From Polydactylus sextarius (taxonomy: Eukaryota; Chordata; Actinopteri; Polynemidae): a DNA stretch of 64,000 nucleotides. The notes beneath the pieces were generated by a model that saw only the letters and a program-made list of their open reading frames with translations, was not told the origin of the DNA and made no database searches. The stretch's first letter is position 1. Each line of letters begins with the position of its first letter. This document shows, piece by piece, positions 60,155 through 64,000 of the stretch. Position numbers and translations under genes: made by a program. Location: assembly GCA_016801845.1 (NCBI GenBank), contig CM028917.1, positions 7,022,501-7,086,500 on the forward strand, written 5' to 3'.

Positions 60155-63100
60155 CTAGAATGAAATTTAATAAAAACAGCATTTACATTTGTGTACAACA
60201 AAAAACACGCTACAGACGAAACAGAGCCAAGTACTTTTAAATGAGGGTCATGCTTCATAATCATTAATCAATTCCATCAAATCTGAAGAACTAACTTAAA
60301 TTGGCTCATTTCTACTTCTGTAGAAAGAAAGGACAAAGATTTAATCCACAGGTAAATCACAAACAACTTGCATCTACTTAATACTGTTTATTGAACCAGC
60401 TGTTCTGCAAAGCACACATTCCTTTGTAAAGTCACTGCGTTCGCTTTACATTAAAAACTTCCAACATAAGAGACTACAAAACAACCAGTAGTCATTCACA
60501 CAGATACAAATCTGTTATGGCTTTGTGTGAACAGAAATTAAAGTGCATTGATAGTACAGCACACTAAATATAAGTAGCACTGATGATCACATGGTTCTGA
60601 TTGCATAAAACTGTAAACAGTTAGGTACCCTTAACCAACCAGACTCGATATTAACACTGTAAATTAGGCACATGAACGGCTTCAAGTTTCAGTTGGCCAG
60701 TGGCAGTGGGAGGAACGATTCAAATGGAAAAAACAAGTTAAGAAATGTCACTTTACCTCAAAAAAAACAAAAAAAAAGATTGATCAGTGGTCATACTGAA
60801 GACTATCGTGATCCAACTACAGACATCTCAAGCACCATGTCACTGAAAGATGTGAAAGTTTCTAAACTAATAACATTTCATCACCTCCAACAGGAGACGA
60901 CCATTTCATCATATTAAAATCATGCAGCAAATCATGTATTTGTAATACTCCAGTGCACATTTTAAAGCACTCATTCTAAGAAGCATGCTTGACGTTCAAT
61001 TGACCATTCGCTAAACCGTCGACTTCCAGCACAGTACACAACAGTTCATACCACTAAGAACAATGGCTGTAGTTTTATTCCTCAAAACATCACCTCAGAC
61101 AGAGGTAGTCAAAATCAACTTCCATTTTCTAGCTGGCTACCCTTGATTTCTCCTTGATTATCAACTGTAATTAGCTAACAGGAGTGCATTTGTATGCCTT
61201 CATCCAATGAGAAAAGGCAGATGAAGTTGTCAGACAAACTACCGACAAGCACTACCGTCTAATATTAAGGTGTTGTGAGTGGTTCTAAATCTAATCTACT
61301 AAATCTAATGCTAACATTAGCAGATGGCATTCAGACTCAGTCTCTCCACAGTCAGTAAATATTACTTGTTATAAACAAGTTTGTTATTGATATGCTATCC
61401 CTTGGAGGTAATGCTATCTTTCTACTATAGGTGCTCAGCTAGGTTGCTGGAAATGCTAATGACAGCTTTCTGTTGCAGATGATGAACACATTGTTTTGTC
61501 CATTTCTTAAACCTTTGCCTTTATGTTTTTAATTTTCACAAAAAGTCCACAAAAAGACAGCACAATAAAAACTGTCTAAATGCCCAGTTTGACAGCTCAA
61601 TCCAAGCCCAATGATTTACAGTGGTTAGTTACAATCACTGTCTTGTTGAGGGATTTAGAGAATGGTCAATTAAGAATAAATACAAATTATCAACATCTTA
61701 TTTCCCATGTTTCCTTGTTGTTTAAGGACAGTAAAGTCAAAGGAAATGTGAATAAAGGAGAAAGTCTTTCATTCAGTCTGCAACTCAGAAGGTTGTATCC
61801 ATTTAGTTGTGAATTGTAGTGAAGCAAAACACTAAATCCCTGCCACTTTAAGGCATCGTGTTCCATAGTTGCGCCACAATCAGCCTCTGTGAGACGAGTG
61901 GGTTAAGTGCAAAAGACAATTTTTCCCAACGGGCAACAATAAAATACCAGCTCCCTAGTATCATAATTACTACGGTCTTTAAATGCAGAAGTTTAAAAAA
62001 AAGTTTCTTTCCTACAAAACTCCTCCTCTCTAAGATGCATCCTCGTCTTTAGTCTGATGTTGTTTCAACTGGACGTCTTCATCATCATCGTGTGGAGCAG
62101 AAGGCGAAGGCGGATCCTCGGCCTTGTTCTTCCACAGAATCTCATGAAGAGTTGGCGACATGAAATAAGGCCTTGCGGCTGAACCGTCATTGCGCTCCAG
62201 GTCTTCACCTTATTTTGTGTGAGTGTGTGTGAATGTATTTGAATGTATCAGTGAATGAAACATAAAATTAGTATGGAAAGGGTCAGTAGGAAGGGGAAGG
62301 GGCAGGGAGATGAATTGAATGATGAATTGTGGGAAATGGGAAAAGAAACAGAGAGAGACAAAAAGAGAGAGAAAGTCAAATAGCAAGCAAGCAAAGGCAC
62401 CCATAGGCATTTCAGATTAAAAGTTTCAGTTTAACACCAAGCAGCAGCAGCAGCCTTCAGGTTAACATACTGTAAGCCACAGACTGTTATTTGTGAAATG
62501 GTGGAGAAATTTTGCCACATGTTCATGCACTGTAGAATTAGTGACAGGCCAACACCAAGAGCAGAGTAAGAATTTATGTAAGAAATGTTGATTTATTTAT
62601 TATTAAGTTTTGAATTTAAGTCCTGAATGACTCAGTGTCTCTTCAATGCAAATTGTTTGTTTCTAATGCACAAACCTGACAATCAAATAAACAATTTATA
62701 ACAACGTGAATGCCAAAAAAAAAAGCTACTTACAGAAACAGAGGAACAGAGTGTCCACACACATCGAGTACACACTGAAGAATCCATTGGCGATGAGGTA
62801 CGAGCCCACAACCACAGTCTGTTCAGGAAATACACACATTTGAGTCAAAAAGCCACAACAGGGATCAAAACTAAGACTAGAACTACCACATTATGGTTGT
62901 AGTCCAGTTACAGGTAATTACTGCCTTGTGGCCAAAAACACGTTGAGTGAAGTCACAGTGACATTTTTTTTGATTCGTCCTCAGATCTAAGTGAACATTT
63001 GAGCCAAATTTAAAACGATTTGCTCAGACAGTTCTTGAGAAGAATAGGACAACCCAGACACATAATTCCCCTGGATGCTGCTGTTACCAGCATGGAGGCA

Positions 63101-64000
63101 ATGAAAGGGCCAGGAAAACATAATTATGCACCAATTCAGTTCTGTTTTTTTTTTTGATAATATCGCTGTGTTTTTCCTTGGAATCACAAGATGAGCAGAC
63201 TCACCAGGATGGGAACCCAGTAGTAGTGGAGGTTAGGAGCTGTATTCTCAAAGGCCTCTACTCTTCCTGAGAAGAAGAAGAAGGCGAAGACTCCTGCAGA
63301 GGCAAAAACAAATAAATTCAAGACAGATTCAACAGAGATCCACTGTAGTGAATTAAATGTACACCAGCTAATCATGACGACATCCATAAATTGTGAGCTA
63401 CATTTTATATTTAAGTGTTTTAAAGGTTTCAAACCATTTGCTCCAACTGCATCACTAAATATATTAAGATCGATACTTGCAAATGCAGCTTCAATATGCA
63501 CAGAAATCAAACACATTAAAATAAATAAATACAATAATACTCACCCACAAGTCCAACAATGAGCAGTTTGCCCAAAAACAAGAGAAAATCTGTCACTTTA
63601 TCCAACACTGCCACCCTGAGGGAATCAAATGAATAATTAATACAAATAAAAAAAATCTAGTTTACACATTTACGCATGAAGTCACTTAATTTGTTTTTGT
63701 GCAAAATTACACAATATTTACACTCACCTGATCATGTTCCTCATGAGGAGGAAGAAGGCATCTCTGGCTGAGGTGCAAAAGTTTTTGCCATAGATCGCCA
63801 CCTAGAGGACAAATGCATGATTATTATCCAAATACTTGCATCCTACGAGCAATATAGTGTGTATCAGTTTTATTTGTAATAGTAATAAAGAAATAATGAA
63901 ATAAACTCCATACCATGATGTAGGCGTTCCTGTTTAGGAATTTGATGAACTTCTCCAAACACCAGAAACAACACTTCAGGCAGCACAACATGAACTTTGC
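60048..64000 (-). CDS. slc44a2: Choline transporter-like protein 2 (SLC44A2/CTL2), 3' part of gene
   Basis: A multi-pass membrane protein of the SLC44 family; CTL2 sits in the plasma membrane and mitochondria, transports choline and related substrates, and carries the HNA-3 antigen in humans. The gene enters from the right edge. Exons on the minus strand: 63914-64000 (cut by the edge), 63728-63801, 63545-63615, 63205-63293, 62734-62818, then a terminal exon at 60048-60154 or alternatively 62030-62208. All junctions are GT-AG with consistent phase. The sequence follows human CTL2 closely: CCLKCCFWCLEKFIKFLNRN, AYIM, VAIYGKNFCTSARDAFFLLM, VAVLDKVTDFLLFLGKLLIV, AFFFFSGRVEAFENTAPNLH, YYWVPIL, VDTLFLCF. 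Two hydrophobic segments (in 63545-63293 and 63205-62734) are the last membrane helices. About the last 180 residues are seen; the N-terminal two thirds lie outside the window. Confidence 0.93.
62030..62208 (-). CDS. slc44a2: Proximal alternative terminal coding exon of slc44a2
   Basis: The acceptor AAATAAG precedes GTGAAGACC. Joined to the same T it gives CF-CEDLERNDGSAARPYFMS, then PTLHEILWKNKAEDPPSP and an acidic, Gln-containing tail ending TKDEDAS. It is 59 codons including the stop. The repeated EDLERNDGSA block shows that the two terminal exons arose by exon duplication. Its upstream pyrimidine tract is weak (CA/CT-rich), so it may be the less-used site. Confidence 0.82.
62952..63103 (+). 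mobile_element. Dispersed repeat family A, copy 3
   Basis: GTCACAGTGACATTTTTTTT, CGTCCTCAGATCTAAGTGAA, CATTTGAGCCAAATTTAAA, GACAGTTCTTGAGA, GACAACCCAGACACATAATT and CAGCATGGAGGCAATGA follow the order of copies 1 and 2. It lies in a slc44a2 intron. Confidence 0.65.

Overview
This is vertebrate genomic DNA, almost certainly from a ray-finned (teleost) fish. The coding sequences are split by GT-AG introns and match vertebrate-only families (NFIL3/E4BP4 bZIP repressors, a Ral guanine exchange factor, a choline-transporter-like protein). The non-coding DNA is AT-rich, full of (CA)n, (AT)n and (GA)n microsatellites, and carries interspersed repeats of types common in teleosts (tRNA-derived SINEs, a hAT-like element, and the 'GTCACARTGAC...AAGTGAACATTT' and 'TTAGCTTAGC' families). 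I saw no prokaryotic operon, CRISPR array, phage or intact virus.

Layout. (1) 0.8-2.1 kb, plus strand: an NFIL3-like bZIP gene with all its coding sequence in one exon (409 aa). (2) 2.3-7.4 kb: a spacer with a perfect RFX X-box and a CTCF-like site. (3) 7.4-18.9 kb, plus strand: a second NFIL3-like gene (625 aa), with a non-coding first exon ending at a GTAAGT donor at 7708, an intron of about 6.7 kb rich in candidate regulatory sites, one coding exon and a 3'UTR of about 2 kb. (4) 18.9-38.8 kb: about 20 kb of gene-poor DNA with microsatellites and old mobile elements. (5) 38.8-40.0 kb, minus strand: signs of a small unrecognised transcript (first exon with a consensus donor, open frame, AATAAA), next to a CTCF-like motif. 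(6) 42.0-54.1 kb, minus strand: a complete 17-exon RalGDS-family exchange factor, most like RGL3. I reconstructed 754 codons with every intron phase consistent. (7) 54.1-59.5 kb: intergenic. (8) 59.5-64.0 kb, minus strand: the 3' part of a choline-transporter-like gene (slc44a2), which has two alternative terminal coding exons.

The genes are separate transcription units. The two NFIL3-like genes are tandem paralogues that have diverged: the first keeps the C-terminal leucine-rich coiled coil of NFIL3, while the second has lost it and gained long Ser-, Gln- and His-rich stretches and two SUMO-type IKQE motifs. RGL3 and SLC44A2 are both on human 19p13.2, so the right-hand half looks like ancestral vertebrate synteny. 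I found no convincing new multi-gene system. The best leads are the possible small gene at 39 kb, the duplicated last exon of slc44a2, the RFX X-box, and the splice choice in front of the second NFIL3-like coding exon that decides whether three upstream ATGs are kept.
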